This document shows positions 25,097 through 37,035 of a stretch of 64,000 bases of DNA, in pieces. The notes beneath the pieces are model-generated. The model worked only from the letters and a program-made list of their open reading frames with translations. It was not told the origin of the DNA and made no database searches. Within the stretch, counting starts at the first letter, position 1; the number at the start of each line of letters is the position of its first letter. The stretch covers positions 1,371,279 through 1,435,278 of the forward strand of contig JAJHZJ010000220.1 in assembly GCA_023548195.1 (NCBI GenBank), read 5' to 3'. The DNA is from Bettongia penicillata ogilbyi. Taxonomy: Eukaryota; Chordata; Mammalia; Diprotodontia; Potoroidae. The position numbers were made by a program, and so were the translations under genes.

Positions 25097-25336
25097 TTAA
25101 AATGGACACTGCCACCATGGTAATGCCGAGACCACCACAGCCTTGAGACCAGTACCAGACCACATTCCCTCTTCACTCAGGTGAAAGTGCTTTCTCACTG
25201 ACCTTTGAAGCTGTCTTTGGCATTTGTGGGGTAAGAAATGAGGGAACTGCAGCTGCTGTCCTGGATTCCATGTCCTGAAGTCTACTCCAGTCCTGTCCCT
25301 GCTGTGCCATATGCCCATGTCTTGACTGTGCTCCAT
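25097..25336 (-). other. Leader ORF of HAL1-B, 79 codons
   Basis: Sense-direction frame in the leader with the segment HKCQRQLQRSVRKHFHLSE. The same segment is readable in HAL1-D (42568-42861), in the mini-HAL1 at 59838-60104 (TQKCNRQLQRSVRKLLHS), and more weakly in copy A (1018-1278). The product is unknown; shared DNA ancestry alone could explain it. Confidence 0.3.
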
Positions 25337-25547
25337 GGGCTGTCCTTCACTCCAAGCCTTGTGAGATAGATCTTTCCTGTCATCCTTCCAGGTTGCCTTG
25401 GGCTGGAAATGTTTTTCATTCTGTCATTTTATGGCTTCTGCCACTCTGCAATATATTTACAGTCATTTTCTGTTGGTATTTTATGGGATATGGAGAGTGG
25501 GACAGCTACAGTAAGTCTGTCTTCTACTCTGCCTCTTGGCTCAGCCT

Positions 25548-26555
25548 CCAAGGATTATTATTATTTTTGGGGGGGTATGGGATATTTTATTTCTTTTTTT
25601 ATTTTTTTAATTTTATTTTTCATTTTGAACACAGTTTATGACAGATAAAACAATTCGACTTTTGCTCAGGTGATACTTCTTTTTAAAGCATTTACAATAT
25701 TCACTGTAAAAGAAATTTTTTTAAACATTAGCCAACTGAGACAAAAATAATATTTATGTTGCTAACTTCACAAGTTCTTGACCTAATTGTCTCCACAGTA
25801 TTACTAAGAATTAAAGGACCCTAACTTATTGTTGTTGGTCTAACGTCTTATGCCTAATAGCTTAATTTTAGAATTGACCTCAGATGTTCCCCTACCAATA
25901 ATCTATAATTTAATAGATCTGGTATTGAGTTTATAAACCTTTTGACAATAGGAAATTGCTACCAAGAGTAGGGATATGGCAGGGATACAATATCTCCCCA
26001 ACTTCATGTCAGTTCCAGGCAGAAGAATATTGTCAACTTGCATTCAGTCAAGCTTAAAGTTTGCCAGGTGTCAGTTGGGAAACTGAATCAGGAGAACCCT
26101 ACCTCAGGCCAGCCTGAATAGCCACTCTCCCACCCTTCTAATGAGATCATCTCTTGAAGCTCATATTAGCATCTCACCAGTTTACTGGTCTCATGGACTA
26201 GAAGCTCAGACCACTTTTTTTGCTATCCATACCTGTTATTAGGCTCAGAAGAACAGTCACTTAATAGTCCCATAGCTTCAAAAATTGACAAGTTCCAAAA
26301 ACCAGGTTTCAAATATGATTATAATTTCACTTTGGCTAAGTAACATCTTTTGAGTCAAGTCTTAAGTGACTTACATGCCTTTCTATACCTGTTCTAGTTC
26401 CTGATTAAATAGCAATCATAAAATCAAATTTACCTTAAAACCTTAACTTTTCAATCAATGTCAAATTTTAACCAAGGTTACCTTCCTCTAGGAAACTAAG
26501 ACTAAAATTCTTTTCCCCAAACTAAAGATGTCATCGGTTTATTTTCAGTAATTAA
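25548..26555. other. Unassigned segment between two HAL1s, LTR-like look
   Basis: About 1 kb with mixed composition. The minus strand contains a GTTTATAAAC box-like word near 25930 and long non-coding runs, reminiscent of an LTR, but no ends or duplicates are visible. No gene. Confidence 0.3.
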
Positions 26556-26827
26556 TTCAGTCAGTTGTTTTTATACCAGTAATTTTTACCACTTTGTAAC
26601 ATGTCCAATTTTTCTCCCCATCACTCCCAATCACTCCCCTCCCCCACTTCCTAATATCTTACATACTAATTGCTCCTTCGCTCAATGTACCGTCCCTTCT
26701 ATCACACCCCACCCTTCTTTTATCCCCATCTTCTCTCTTTTTTGTAGGGCAATAAAAATTTCTATACCCCATTCCCAGTATTTTTTATTTCACAATTATA
26801 TGCAATAAAAATTCTCAACATTCGTTG

Positions 26828-27253
26828 CTAATACTTTGAATTCCAACTTATCTCCCTTGCCCTTCCCCTTCCCCTCCCCAGGCACACTGAGAAGGCAAAC
26901 AATTCAGTGCAAACTAAATATGTGTCGTTTTGCAAAAGATTTCCATAAAAATCACGTTGTGTAATACTAATTATAGTACCTTCTGTCCTACACTCCTCCC
27001 CCTTGTTTTCCCCCACAGTTGACCTTGTCCCTTCTCGAAAGAGTTTATTTCTAGTGACACCCTTCTGCCATTTGTCTTTCCTTCTAACATTTCTCTCACC
27101 CCACTTGTCACCTCCTATCCTTCTTTCCTGTGGTGTGATATAAATTTTCATATCAAATTTAGTAAGCATGTTATTCTCTCTTTCAGCCACATGTCTAGAG
27201 AGTAGTTTCATTTTCCCCCTCTCTTCTTCTCTATTTTCTCCTCCATTGAACAA
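26828..27253 (-). other. 141-codon ORF in the HAL1-C tail
   Basis: Open frame on the element strand in the tail, containing KFDMKIYITPQE, GVTRNKLFREG and ISITQRDFYGNLLQN. Copies B (23062-23316 and 23306-23515) and F (55513-55899) carry related words in open frames. However, F is in a different frame across the SLTQHDYYGN region, and B needs a shift. The tract is purine-rich, which lowers stop frequency. Probably not a conserved protein. Confidence 0.25.
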
Positions 27254-27749
27254 GATTTTTCTTATATCTTTTATGAACTATAGCCTGCCCCATTCCACTT
27301 CTCCCTTTCTCTTCCTGGTATTTTCCTCCTTCAACTCTTAATTTTTATTTTGTTTTATTTATTTATTTTTTTTGCGTGTGGGTATCATCACTTCTGATTC
27401 GACACACCCTGTACCCTCTGTCTATATATGTGGATGTGAATGTGTGTGTATGTACAATCTCTCCATCTACCCGAATACTGAGAAAAGATAAAAGAGTTAT
27501 AAATATTTTCTCTACACGTAGTAATATAAATAGTTCAGCTTTAGAGAGACTTTTATGATTTTTCTTTCCTGTTTACCTTTTCATGCTTCTCTTAATTCTT
27601 GTCTTGGGAAGTCAAATTTTCTATACAGATTTGGTCTTTTCCTCAATTGAAAGTCTTCTACATCATTGAATGACCATTTATTCCCTTGAAGTATTATATC
27701 CAGATTTTCTGGGTAGGTGATTCTTGGTTTCAATCCTAATTCCTTTGGC

Positions 27750-28593
27750 CTTTGAAATATCCCATTCCAAGTCCTTTGATCCCTTAATGTTGAAGCTGCC
27801 AGATCCTGTGTTATCCTGATTGTATTTCCACAATACCCAAACTATTTCTTTCTGGCTGCCTGCAATATTTTCTCCTTCATCTGGGAACTCTCAAATTTGA
27901 CCACAATATCCCCAGTAGTTTTTCTGTTTAGGTCTCTTTCAGGAGGTGCTGGTGGATTCTTTCAATATTTATATTGCCCTCTGATTCTAGAACATCAGGG
28001 CAGTTTTCCTTGATAATTTCATGAAAGATAATGTATAGGCTCTTTAGTTGATCATGGTTTTCAGGTAGTCCCATAAATTTTAAATTATTTCTCCTGGATC
28101 TATTTTCCAGCTCAGTTGTTTTACCAATGAGATGTTTCACATTGTCTTTTATTTTTTCAAATTTTTGGTTTTGTTTACTAACTGCTTGGTTTAACTCATA
28201 CTTATTCATTTCCTTGAACTCAATTCTCTCTTTCAACGACTTATTTTATTCAGTGAGCTTTAGAATATTCTCCTCCACTTGGCTAATTCTGCTTTTTAAA
28301 ACATCCTTCTCCTCTTTGGCTTTTTGGACCTCATTTTCCAATTGAGTTAGCATCTCTTTAAAGCTGTAATTTTCCTCAACATTTTTTTTTGGTTCTCCTT
28401 TAGTAAGCTGCTAACTTATTTTTTAAGCTGTTCTATTGCCTGAGACCAGTTTAAGTTGCCTTTGGAGGCATAGGCCTTGACTTCCTCTGACAGTATGCCT
28501 TGTTCTTACTCATCTGAAAGGATGGGGGGAAACACTTGTTCCCCAAGAAAGTAACCTTCTATGGTCTTATTTTTTTTTACCTTTTTTGAGCAT
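27750..28593 (-). pseudogene. HAL1-C ORF1p relic
   Basis: Start M-L-K-K-G-K-K at 28593. The longest open piece, 27928-28236 (102 codons), contains SKQNQKFEKIKDNVKHLIGK, RSRRNNLKFMGLPENHDQ and IIFHEIIKENCPDVLE, i.e. the coiled-coil end and RRM. The coiled coil upstream and the CTD downstream are interrupted by stops. Confidence 0.8.
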
Positions 28594-29069
28594 TTTTTTC
28601 AGCCAGTTACTTGATTTTTGAGTTTCTTCTCCACAACCACCTTGGCTCCAGTTCAGCCAAGCCAGCACTTGGTGTTGAGATTCAGATGAGCTACTCCAAA
28701 GACTCAGGGGCTTTAGGCAGGGGCAGGGCTGCTGTTTAGTGTGAGATTAAGATGAGCTGCTCACATTGGGGCAGGGCCCTGTGGGCCACCACACAGGGCT
28801 CAGTTCCCTCAAAGGATTTACTATGAGACCTTCAGCAATTGATGTGGGCTACTGCCTGCTTTGGGAGCCCTCACCCTCTGCTGTCTCTACTGCTGCCTCC
28901 TGAGGAGGCCGGAGTTATGGGGACCCCCTTCTCCCTTCTCAGTCAGCCAAAAAGACTCTCTCACTGACCTTTACAGTCTGTGGGTTGAGGGATCTGTGCT
29001 GCTGCTGGAGATTGTGTTCCTGAAGCCTGCTTGGATCTACTCCTTTCAGTGCCATGTGGCCAAGGTTGG

Positions 29070-29092
29070 GCAGGGTTAGGGTTAAGGTAACC
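29070..29092. repeat. Short telomere-like motif
   Basis: GGGTTAGGGTTAAGG within the HAL1-C leader. Two units only; likely chance. Confidence 0.3.
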
Positions 29093-29265
29093 CTTTTCCA
29101 TTGGTCTTTGAGGTCACTCTGGGATAGAAATCTTCTCCACTACATTGTTCTGTGGCTTCTGCTGCTCTAGAATTTGTTGAGAGTTCTTCTTTACAGTTAT
29201 TTTAAGGGCTGTTGGATAAGAGCTAGCATATGTGCGTCTTTCTACTTAGTCATCTTGGCTCCACC

Positions 29266-29750
29266 AGGACCACTTTTGAAAGGTACAAAATTATATTGCA
29301 TAGAACCAGAAGTTCTAGTATAGCTTTTTGCCTCCCCTGCCTTGAGAAATATTTTTAAAAAAAAGAGAAGAAAAAGAAAAATCATTAAAATGATAAATCC
29401 ACCACAAATATCTGGTAATGTGTGGAATGTACAGACACCCCAGCTTGCCAAAGGATTTTAGTAGCTATTTATTTTCATATTTCTTCCTTGGTTCATGTTT
29501 TTCCTTTGCTGTTTTGCAAAATTCAGTTCTGATCGTTATATGTTTGTTCCTTCTATTTGTATTTTTGTATGCATTGTGTATATCATTTTCTTAATCTTTC
29601 CATGAATACATTTTTCCATGCTTCTTCTGTCAACCTGGGAAGTATGGAGTTAATTTTTTCATTCACCTAGGTTCTTCCATTATGTGTCTATTTAACTGTT
29701 AATTAAATTTAGCCCTCATGCAATTTATATTTTTTCAATGTAGTGTGTTT
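29266..29750. other. No recognisable feature
   Basis: AT-rich sequence between HAL1-C and the 3' end of L1-C. A 69-codon minus frame (29242-29451) is unsupported. Confidence 0.4.
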
Positions 29751-30059
29751 TACTTTTTTAAATTGATAAATTTATTTATTTTTAGTTCTCAACATACACT
29801 TTCATTTCTTTTAAATTTTCTCAGTCTTCCTCTCTTCCCCCTCCTTCAAGATGGTGAACAATCCAATAGACGCTCATCATTTCTTACAGAGCATTCTTGC
29901 ATTCCATTACATAGCATATCACAAATTGTTCAGTCATGCCCCTAATTGATGGCCATCTCCTCAATTTCCAAATATTAGCCTCCATAAAATGAGGTACTGT
30001 GGTCATTGTTTTGCACAAAGTTCTCCTGGTTTTTTCCCCTTTGCTCAGCATCAGATCAT

Positions 30060-32480
30060 GTAAGTATTTCCAGGCCTCCTGAAGTATTCTTGTTTATCAT
30101 TGCTTATAGCACAATGGTATTCCTTTACATTCATACACATAATTTATTCAGCCATTTCCCAATTGATAAGCATCCTATTGATTTACAGCTTTTGGCCACC
30201 ACAAAGATTACTCTTATAAACAATTTTTGTACATGTGGGACCTTTTCCCATTTTTGTGATCTCTTGGGAATATGGTCCTAGAAACATTATTGCTAGGTCA
30301 AAGAGTATGCATAGTTTTGTAACCCTTTGGGCATACTTCCAAATTTTTCTCCAGAATGGTTTGATCAACTCACAGCTCCACCAAAAATGAATTAGCGTTC
30401 CAATTCTCCCATGGCCTCTGGAACATTTATCATCTGACTCTTCTGTTATGTTAGCAAATCTGATAGGTTGATGTGGTTCCTCAGAGTTGTTTTGATTTGC
30501 AACTCTCTAACCAATAGTGATGTAGAGCATTTTTTTCATCTGACTGTAGATATCTTTAACTTCCTCTTCCAAAAACTGCCTGTTCGTGCCCTGTGACCAT
30601 TTATCAATTTGGCAATGACTTGCGTTTTTGTACATTTAACTCAATTCTCTATATATATTTAGAAATGAGTCCTTTATCACAGGCACTAGTTGCAAAAATT
30701 CTTTCCCAGTTTTTTGTTTCTCTCCTAATTCTGGTTGCATTGAGTTTGTCTGTGCAAAACCTTTTCAATTTAATGTAATCAAAATTATCCATTTTGCTCT
30801 TCATAATGTTTTCTATCTCTTCTTTAGTCAACAATTCTTCCCTTCTCCCTAAAGCTGATAAACACATTGTTCCTTGCTCCACCAATTTGTCCATGGTGTC
30901 AATACCTAGATCATAAACCCATTTGGACTTTATTCTTTTGTATGGTGTCAGGCATTTGTCTACACCTGGTTTCTGCCACACTTTTATCCAGTTTTCCAGC
31001 AATTGTTGTCAGACAGTGAGTTTTTATCTCAGGAGCTGGGGTCTTTGGGTTTATCAAACAGTAGATTGCTATATTCATTGCTTATTGTGTCTTGAGAACC
31101 TATCATCTTCCACTTGTCTACCCATCTGTTGCTTAGCCAGTACGAAGTGATTTTGATAATTGTTGCTCTATAATACAATTTGAGCTAGGCCACCTTCCCT
31201 AGTATTCCTTCTCATTAATTCCCTTTTTATTCTGGAATGAAATGTGATATTATTTTTCCAGCTCTGGAAAATAATTTCCTGTTAGTCTGATTGGTATGGC
31301 ACTTTACCATTAATTTAATGGTAAATTAATTTAGATAGAATTGTCATTTTTATTATATTGGTTCCACCTACACGCAAGTAATTGATGCTTTTTTTTTTTT
31401 CACTTACTTAGATCTGATGTTGGGGCAGCTAGGTGGTGCAGTGGATAGAGCACCAGTGTAGGAGTCAGAAGGACCTAAGTTCAAGTCTCACCTCAGACAC
31501 TTGATACTCACTGGCTGCGTGAACTTGGGCAAGTCACTTAACCTCAAATGCCTTATCTTGGGTCATCTCCAGTCACCTTGATGAATGTATCATCACTGGA
31601 TTCAGATGACTCTGGAGGAAAAGTGAGGCTGCTGACCTGCACAGTCCCCCCTCACTCAAAATAAAGTCAAGTGAAAGTCATGTCATTATTTCCCTAATGG
31701 CATGGTCTTCTTTGGCAATGAAGGATGAACACACAGATATGATTTTACTTGGGAGAAAAATGTCTTGTAATTGTGTTCATATTGTCTCTGGATTTGTTTT
31801 GGCAAGTAGACTCAAAGTACTTTATAGTGTCTACCCTAGATTTAAATGGTATTTCTCTTTCTATCTCTTCCTGTGGGCTTTGTTAGTAATATATGGAAAT
31901 CCAGATGATTTTTGTTGGTTTATGTTGTAACCTGCAACTTTGCCAAAGTTCTTTATTATCAAAAGTAGATTTTTACTTGAATCTCTGGGATTCCCTAAGT
32001 ATATCATCATATCATCTGCAAAGAGTGATAACTTAGTTTCTTCTTTACCTGTTCTAATTCCTTCAATTTCTTTACGTTCTCTATTTTGCTACAGCTAACA
32101 TTTCTATTACCATACTGAATAACAGTGGTGATAATGGACATCCTTGCTTCACCCCTCATTTTATTGGAAATACATCTAGCTTATCTGCATTGCATATAAT
32201 GCTTGATGAAGATTTCATTTAATTTATTAAATTTATTGTTTTATGGAAAGTTCCCTTTATTCCTATGTTCTCCAGTGTTTTTAATAGGAATGAGTTTTGT
32301 ATTTTGTCAAAAGATTTTTCTGCATCTATTGAGATAAACGTATGGTTTCGGTTAGATTTGTTGTTGATATGATCAATAATGCCAATAGTTTTCCTAATAT
32401 TGAACCAGTCCTGTATTCCTGGTATGAATCCTACCTGATCATAATGTATTATTCTCATAACAAGTTGCTGTATTCTAATT
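30060..32480 (-). pseudogene. L1-C ORF2 relic: reverse transcriptase and C-terminal region
   Basis: The catalytic LFADDM is preserved on the minus strand at 32025-32008. Upstream, 32219-32458 reads MRIIHYDQVGFIPGIQDWFN and ends the RT palm region (ISIDAEKSFDKIQ). Downstream, 30649-31002 reads VYDLGIDTMDKL, EEIENIMKSKMDNFDYIKLK and RETKNWERIFA, the L1 ORF2 C-terminal part. The reading frame is broken by stops and by the SINE. The active protein would be the reverse transcriptase of L1. Confidence 0.9.
31422..31734 (+). mobile_element. Marsupial tRNA-derived SINE in L1-C
   Basis: Starts GGGGCAGCTAGGTGGTGCAG with tRNA-like box A (TGGTGCAGTGGATAGAGC) and box B (GTTCAAGTCTC) for RNA polymerase III. 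A MIR-like core follows (CTGCGTGAACTTGGGCAAG), then a body ending AAGGATGAACACAC. Flanks AGATCTGATGTT (31410-31421) and AGATATGATTTT (31735-31746) match at 10 of 12 positions and are the target duplication. It is inserted in ORF2 antisense to the L1, so it is younger than L1-C. Confidence 0.9.
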
Positions 32481-32484
32481 AATT

Positions 32485-33165
32485 TTTGTTTTATCTTTCC
32501 ATGGCCATTTATTACATGTGATTTTTATTGCATTGTGATCTGAGAAGGATGCATTGACTATCTCTTGCCTTTCTGCACTGAATTGTGAGGTTTATATGCT
32601 GTAGAACATAGTCAAATTTTGTATATATGCTATGTACTGTTGAGAAAAAGATACATTCCTTTCTATTCCCATTCACTTTTCTCCAGAAATCTATCATATT
32701 TATCTTATCCAGAATTTTGTTCACCTCCACTTCTTTCTTGTTTATTTTTGAAGTTAGATTTATCAGGTTCAGAGAGGGAGAGGTTGAGGTCCCCCACTAG
32801 TATAGTTTTGTTGTCCATTTTTTCCTATAACTCCTTCAAATTCTCCTCTAAGAATTTGGATGTTATACCACTTGGAGAATATATATTTAGTAATGATATT
32901 ATTTCATTTTCTATGGTGCCTTTTAGTACAATATAGTTTCCTTCCTTATCTCTTTTGATTACATATATTTCTGCTTTTTCTTTTTCTGAGATTAGGATTG
33001 CTACTCCTGCTTTTCTTACATCAGCTGAAGCAAAATATATTGTGCGCCAACCTTTTACCTTTACCCTGTTGTATGCCCCGGTGTCAAATGTGTTTCTGTA
33101 AACAATGCACTGTTGAATTTTGGCTTTTAATCCATTCTTCTATCAATCTCTGTTTTATATAGAAT
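32485..33165 (-). pseudogene. L1-C ORF2 relic: endonuclease domain
   Basis: The minus strand contains MEVNKILDKINMIDFWRKVN (32512-32730) and the upstream endonuclease homologous to 1900-2560 of L1-B. The domain nicks target DNA at T/A sites to prime reverse transcription. It stops at about 32485, where the RT sequence begins without the usual linker, so domain order is intact but the linker is gone. Frames are broken. Confidence 0.8.
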
Positions 33166-33990
33166 TCATCCCATTCACATTCACAGTTATGATTACAGTC
33201 TGTGTCTTTCCCTCCATCCTCATTCCCACCATTTGTGCTTTATATTCTCCCATCTCCCTTCCCCTCCTCAATAGAGCTTTCACTTTTGAGCACCACCTCC
33301 CACAGACTTCCCTTCCTTCTTTCAGTCTCCTTCCATTTTACTGTCCTTTACCCTTACTATTTCTTCCTACCCTTATAGCCTTCTCTCCCCTTTCCTTCTC
33401 TCTTCCCCTCCTATTGCCTATAGAGCTAGTTAGATTTATATAATTAATTAAGTTTGTTGTCCCCTCCTTGAACCAAATCAGATGAGAGTACCTCTCAAAC
33501 AATGCTGATATCCCTCCCCTCTTTCCCTCTACTGTAATATAATTTTGCACTTCTTCCTCTGATGTAATTTACCATTTTCTTGTTCTTCCTTTTCACATCT
33601 CCTGTGACAATTCCTTGGCATGCTTAAATCACATTTTTGCCATCACATAGTTTATTTTATACCCATTCCCTCTATCTCTGTATATCCTTTTTATATTTCA
33701 TAATAGATATACAGTTCTCAAGATTAACGAGTATCATCTTCCCTTACAGGGAGTTAAACAGTTTGCCCAAAATGAGTAACAAGTTGTCTTTTCCCCTGTT
33801 TACCTTTTTATGCCTCTTTTGAGACCTGCATTTGAAGATCAAATTTCCTATTGAGTTATGGCCTTTCTTACCAGGAAGGCATGGAAATACCTTATTTCAT
33901 TGAATGTTCATCTCCTTACCTGAAATATTATGCTGAACTTTGTTGATTAATTGATCCTTGCTTGTAATCCCAGCTCTTTGCCTTCTGGTA
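33166..33990 (-). other. L1-C inter-ORF spacer
   Basis: About 0.8 kb with no coding signal, purine-rich on the element strand. Its ORF1-proximal part shares words and order with the region after ORF1 in HAL1 copies (for example the CCCTCCTTGAACCAAATCAGATGAGAG block against CCCTCCTTAATTAATATGTGATGAAAG in HAL1-B). Confidence 0.5.
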
Positions 33991-34852
33991 TATCATATTT
34001 CAATTACTTCTATCTTTTAATGTAGAAGCTGCAAGGTCCTGTGTGACCCTGAATGTAGCTCCTCCATGTTTGAATGATTTCTTTCTGGCTGCCTGTAGTA
34101 TTTTCTCCTTCACTTGATAGTTCTGGAATTTGGCAACAGTATTTTTTGATGCTTTTAGTTTGGGATCCCTTTTGGCAGGTAAAGGATGAATTCTTTCGAT
34201 GACTATTTTTCCCTCTGTATCTAGCACTTCTGGGAAGTTTTTCTTGATGATTCCTTGGAAGATACTGAGACACTTATTTTCATCATGGTTTTCTGGTATG
34301 CCAATAATTTTAAAAGTTTCTCTCCTGGATCTATTTTCCAGGTCAGTTGTTTCTCCAATTAGATATTTTACATTTTCTTCTATGTTTTCATTCTTTAGAT
34401 TTTGTTTGACTGATTCTTGATGTCTCATAGAGTCATTAGCTTCCATTTGTCCAATTCTAATTTTCATCAAATTGTTTTCTTCAGTTCACTTTTGCATCTC
34501 CTTTTCCATCTGTCTAACTATTTCTTTTAAGGAATTATTTTCTCCAGTTAGTTTTTGTACTTTCATTCCCATTTCTTTGATTTTCCCAGTTAGGTTGTGT
34601 GTTTCCTTTTCCATTTGTCCATTTTTTTTTTTTTTTAAAGAGCTGTTCCCTTCAGTGAATACCTTTTTTATGTATTTTTAAAATCATTGTTCCTGAGGTG
34701 TTTTTGTTCATTCAAGCAGTTCATAGTCCCTTCTGAAAGTTCAGTTGTGAGTACAGTCTCAATACTGACCTCTTTGGTACTTCTGTTTTAGTCGTTTTCC
34801 CTGTAGAAATATTCTATGTCCTTTTCCTTCCTCCTTTGCTTCTTGCTCATGA
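33991..34852 (-). pseudogene. L1-C ORF1p relic, best-preserved L1 ORF1 here
   Basis: The canonical start lies at about 34852 (MSKKQ type, beside the CTTGCTCATGATG word). The open part is 34000-34470, 156 codons. In order it reads IGQMEANDSMRHQES (coiled-coil end), KYLIGETTDLENRSRRETFK and IIGIPENHDE (RRM), and AKFQNYQVKEKILQAARK (the CTD signature with Y and the ILQAAR helix). Upstream the coiled coil is broken. The product would be the L1 nucleic acid chaperone. Confidence 0.85.
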
Positions 34853-35285
34853 TGGTGAGGCTTTGTACATTGTGGCCTCTGGTTCTTTCAGCTAAACGCT
34901 GAAGAACCTGGTGCTAAGCTGGATGGTATATGAAAGCAAAGGCAGGTGAATTCTGTTTGTGTTTCCCTGGATTAGCCCTGAAGCTAGCTTGTTATGTATG
35001 GAGTAGGAATGGTCTAGTCACAGAACTTCTCAACTGAGCTAGAGCAAAGGCAAACTCAGCGCTAGTCATCCTGTTTGCTGCTGTCTTCCTATTTCCCCTG
35101 GAGTGCTTAGGCACACCTGAGTCCTAGTGTGAGGCTCTACCCCCATTGTGTTCTGGCTGTCTGAGACAGGCTGGTCCTCTGCCATAATAAGAGGAATCCC
35201 CTTAGCTATTTTCCTAGCCTCAGGTGCTACGAAACTATTTGCCCCTTCAGCTGATCCCACTGATCCAGGATTTTTCTGGGGAAAT

Positions 35286-35360
35286 ATTTTATGATTCTTT
35301 CAAAAAGATTTTATGATTCTTTCATAAAATATTTTATGATTCTTTCATAAAAAATTCTTT
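35286..35360. repeat. Short tandem repeat in L1-C leader
   Basis: The 16-mer ATTTTATGATTCTTTC occurs three times (35286, 35308, 35331), spaced 22-23 bases, and a fourth partial unit follows. The repeat flanks are self-complementary (TTTCATAAAATATTTTATGA). Confidence 0.85.
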
Positions 35361-35820
35361 CAAGGTCAACAAGGGGAGGGGGAGAGAGCACTAACTGATC
35401 AGCTTGCCGTTTTGGCTCCCGGAAGTTCGAGTAGGTGACTTCCAGACATTTAATCTGCAGGCTGAAAGTCTTGGGCACAGTTGCTGCAGATAGCACAGTT
35501 CCTTACACAACTCTCACTTGCTTGGCTCCACTGGACTCTCACCCTGACCTGCTAATGCTGTTGCTTCTTCAGTCCACTCTGGGGATTTCCTGCTTGGCCC
35601 TGCATCTACTGGCCTGGACATGCTGTGCTCTGCACTATATTCTCTGCCACCATCCTGGAACAGATTCTTCCTGTCAATCTTCCAGTTTGTCCTGTGATGT
35701 GAAACTGCCACAGTATGTCTCCTAATGGATTCAGCACCTCCAAAATTTGGTATCTGAGGTATCTGAGGGAGTTTGTCTAAGCTTAAGTGAGTAGTTGCTC
35801 TCACTCTGCCATCTTGGCTG

Positions 35821-37035
35821 AGACCAATACTTCTTAAATTTTCTCTCCTGGATCTATATCCCAGGTTAGTTGTTTTTCCAGTGAGATATTTTATATTTTC
35901 TTTTCATTCTTTTGATTTTGCTTGACTTATTCTTGATGTCTCATAGACCCTTTAATTTCCCCTTACCAATTTTAGTTTTATGGACTGTTTTCTTCACTTT
36001 GTACCTCTTTTTGCATTTGGCCAATTCTACTTTTTAAGGAGTTGTTTTCTTCAGTGTACTTTTTTGCCCATGTTTTCAATTGTATTTTTAAAGCATTTGT
36101 TCAATTTTTCTTCTACTTCTCCAATTTGGCATATGAAATTCTTCTTGATCTCTTCCAAGAGAGGTATTTGGTCTTCAGATCAGTTCACCTTCCCCTTTGA
36201 GATTTCAAATGTAGGTATAGTGGCAATACTCTCTTCTTCTGAATTTGTTTTGACCTTCCCTGTCCCCAAATATGAATCTATGGTCTTTGTTTTTCTATAT
36301 TGCTTCTTACTCATGGTGTTTGCCTTTGTGTAGCTTTTCCCTAGCTTTTGAAGTTGATCTCGGTGTCTGGGTCATAGGGAGCTCTGCACCACACTTTTTG
36401 TGCTGGAGGCTAAGGATTTCATTATTAACTTTGTGTGCTGAAACCTCAACTTTTGGCAGCTGGTGGCTGTAGAAGCTGTAGCTTATCTAGTGCCCAGCTG
36501 GAGTTGGTGGAGGTGACTGGCTTATGCTAATATCGGGTGGAATTTTCCTCTGAAAGTTTGTGGGGCGAGGTTCATGAGTATGGTGGTCTGGACACTGGAG
36601 ATTGCCTCCTTACCAGGAATTTACTAGAGCACTAATAGGTTCCTCTGCTGATGGACACCTATCTGCTGTTCAATGGTGCTTCTCTGGTGTGGTTCCTCTA
36701 TCTGTGGGAAGGCATATGGAGGGTGGGAGGGCAGAGTTCTGTTGTTGTTGCCTGCATACTTTACCATTCTGGGGCTCAGGATATCTCACTGATCACTGAG
36801 TTGGGGTTTGCTGCTGGCTTGCCAGGATGTCTGCTCTCCTGCACTGGTCTGCTTCAGCAACAGCAAGAGGGACCTTTCCCATTAATCATCTTAGCCTCAT
36901 GAACTAAAAGCATGGCTGCATCCTGTTTTTCTGCTGGCTCCACTCTTCCAGGATTTTGTTTTGGGGTGGTATTTTCTGGCTTTTTCAAGGTCACTAAGGA
37001 TGAATGGCAGTGGCTTACTGTTTACCAGAGTCTGT
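35821..37035 (-). mobile_element. L1 5' part only (L1-D): leader and ORF1 start
   Basis: The minus strand has a GC-richer leader from about 37035 to 36317 and an MSKKQ-type ORF1 start near 36316 (TTACTCATGGTG). The N-terminal and coiled-coil part of ORF1 runs to the SRR/RSRR region at 35821-35860. It stops exactly where L1-C starts, and no continuation is found on the far side of L1-C. A 3'-truncated L1 needs deletion or recombination rather than normal 5' truncation. The exact 5' end is uncertain. Confidence 0.7.
35840..36316 (-). pseudogene. L1-D ORF1p N-terminal relic
   Basis: From the start codon near 36316 the element strand has lysine-rich N-terminal codons followed by coiled-coil words, ending at the conserved DIDPGEKI/RSRR block near 35850. 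Frame interruptions are present and the RRM and CTD are absent. Confidence 0.6.

Larger units (their letters stand above)
22795..25547 (-). mobile_element. HAL1-class element, near full length (HAL1-B)
   Basis: Read right to left: degenerate 5' start GCCAAGAGGCAGAGTAG at about 25540, leader of about 750 bases, ORF1 from the ATG at 24795 to about 23880, then a purine-rich tail of about 1.1 kb ending GAATGTTGAAAACTAAA at 22795. There is no endonuclease or reverse transcriptase between ORF1 and the end, and the total of about 2.75 kb matches copies C and D. HAL1 elements are L1 relatives that kept only ORF1 and depend on L1 ORF2p. No poly(A) or target duplication is left, which fits an old insertion. 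Confidence 0.85.
26556..29265 (-). mobile_element. HAL1-class element, near full length (HAL1-C)
   Basis: Starts at 29265 with GGAGCCAAGATGACTAAGTAG, leader to 28594, ORF1 from the ATG at 28593, then a G-rich tail on the element strand to about 26560. No ORF2 sequence occurs. The tail has the conserved block also seen in copies B, D, E and F (here 26888-26970). The 3' end is more diverged than in the others and no target duplication is visible. Confidence 0.85.
29751..35820 (-). mobile_element. L1 element with internal deletion (L1-C)
   Basis: Reading right to left: CCAAGATGG start at 35817, leader to 34852, ORF1, spacer of about 0.8 kb, ORF2 with endonuclease, reverse transcriptase and C-terminal region, then a 3' UTR of a subfamily different from that of the plus-strand L1 at 54.2-54.5 kb. 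A SINE sits in ORF2 (31422-31734). Relative to the plus-strand L1, about 0.9 kb between endonuclease and reverse transcriptase is missing at about 32480. It is the longest L1 here, about 5.8 kb without the SINE. Confidence 0.9.
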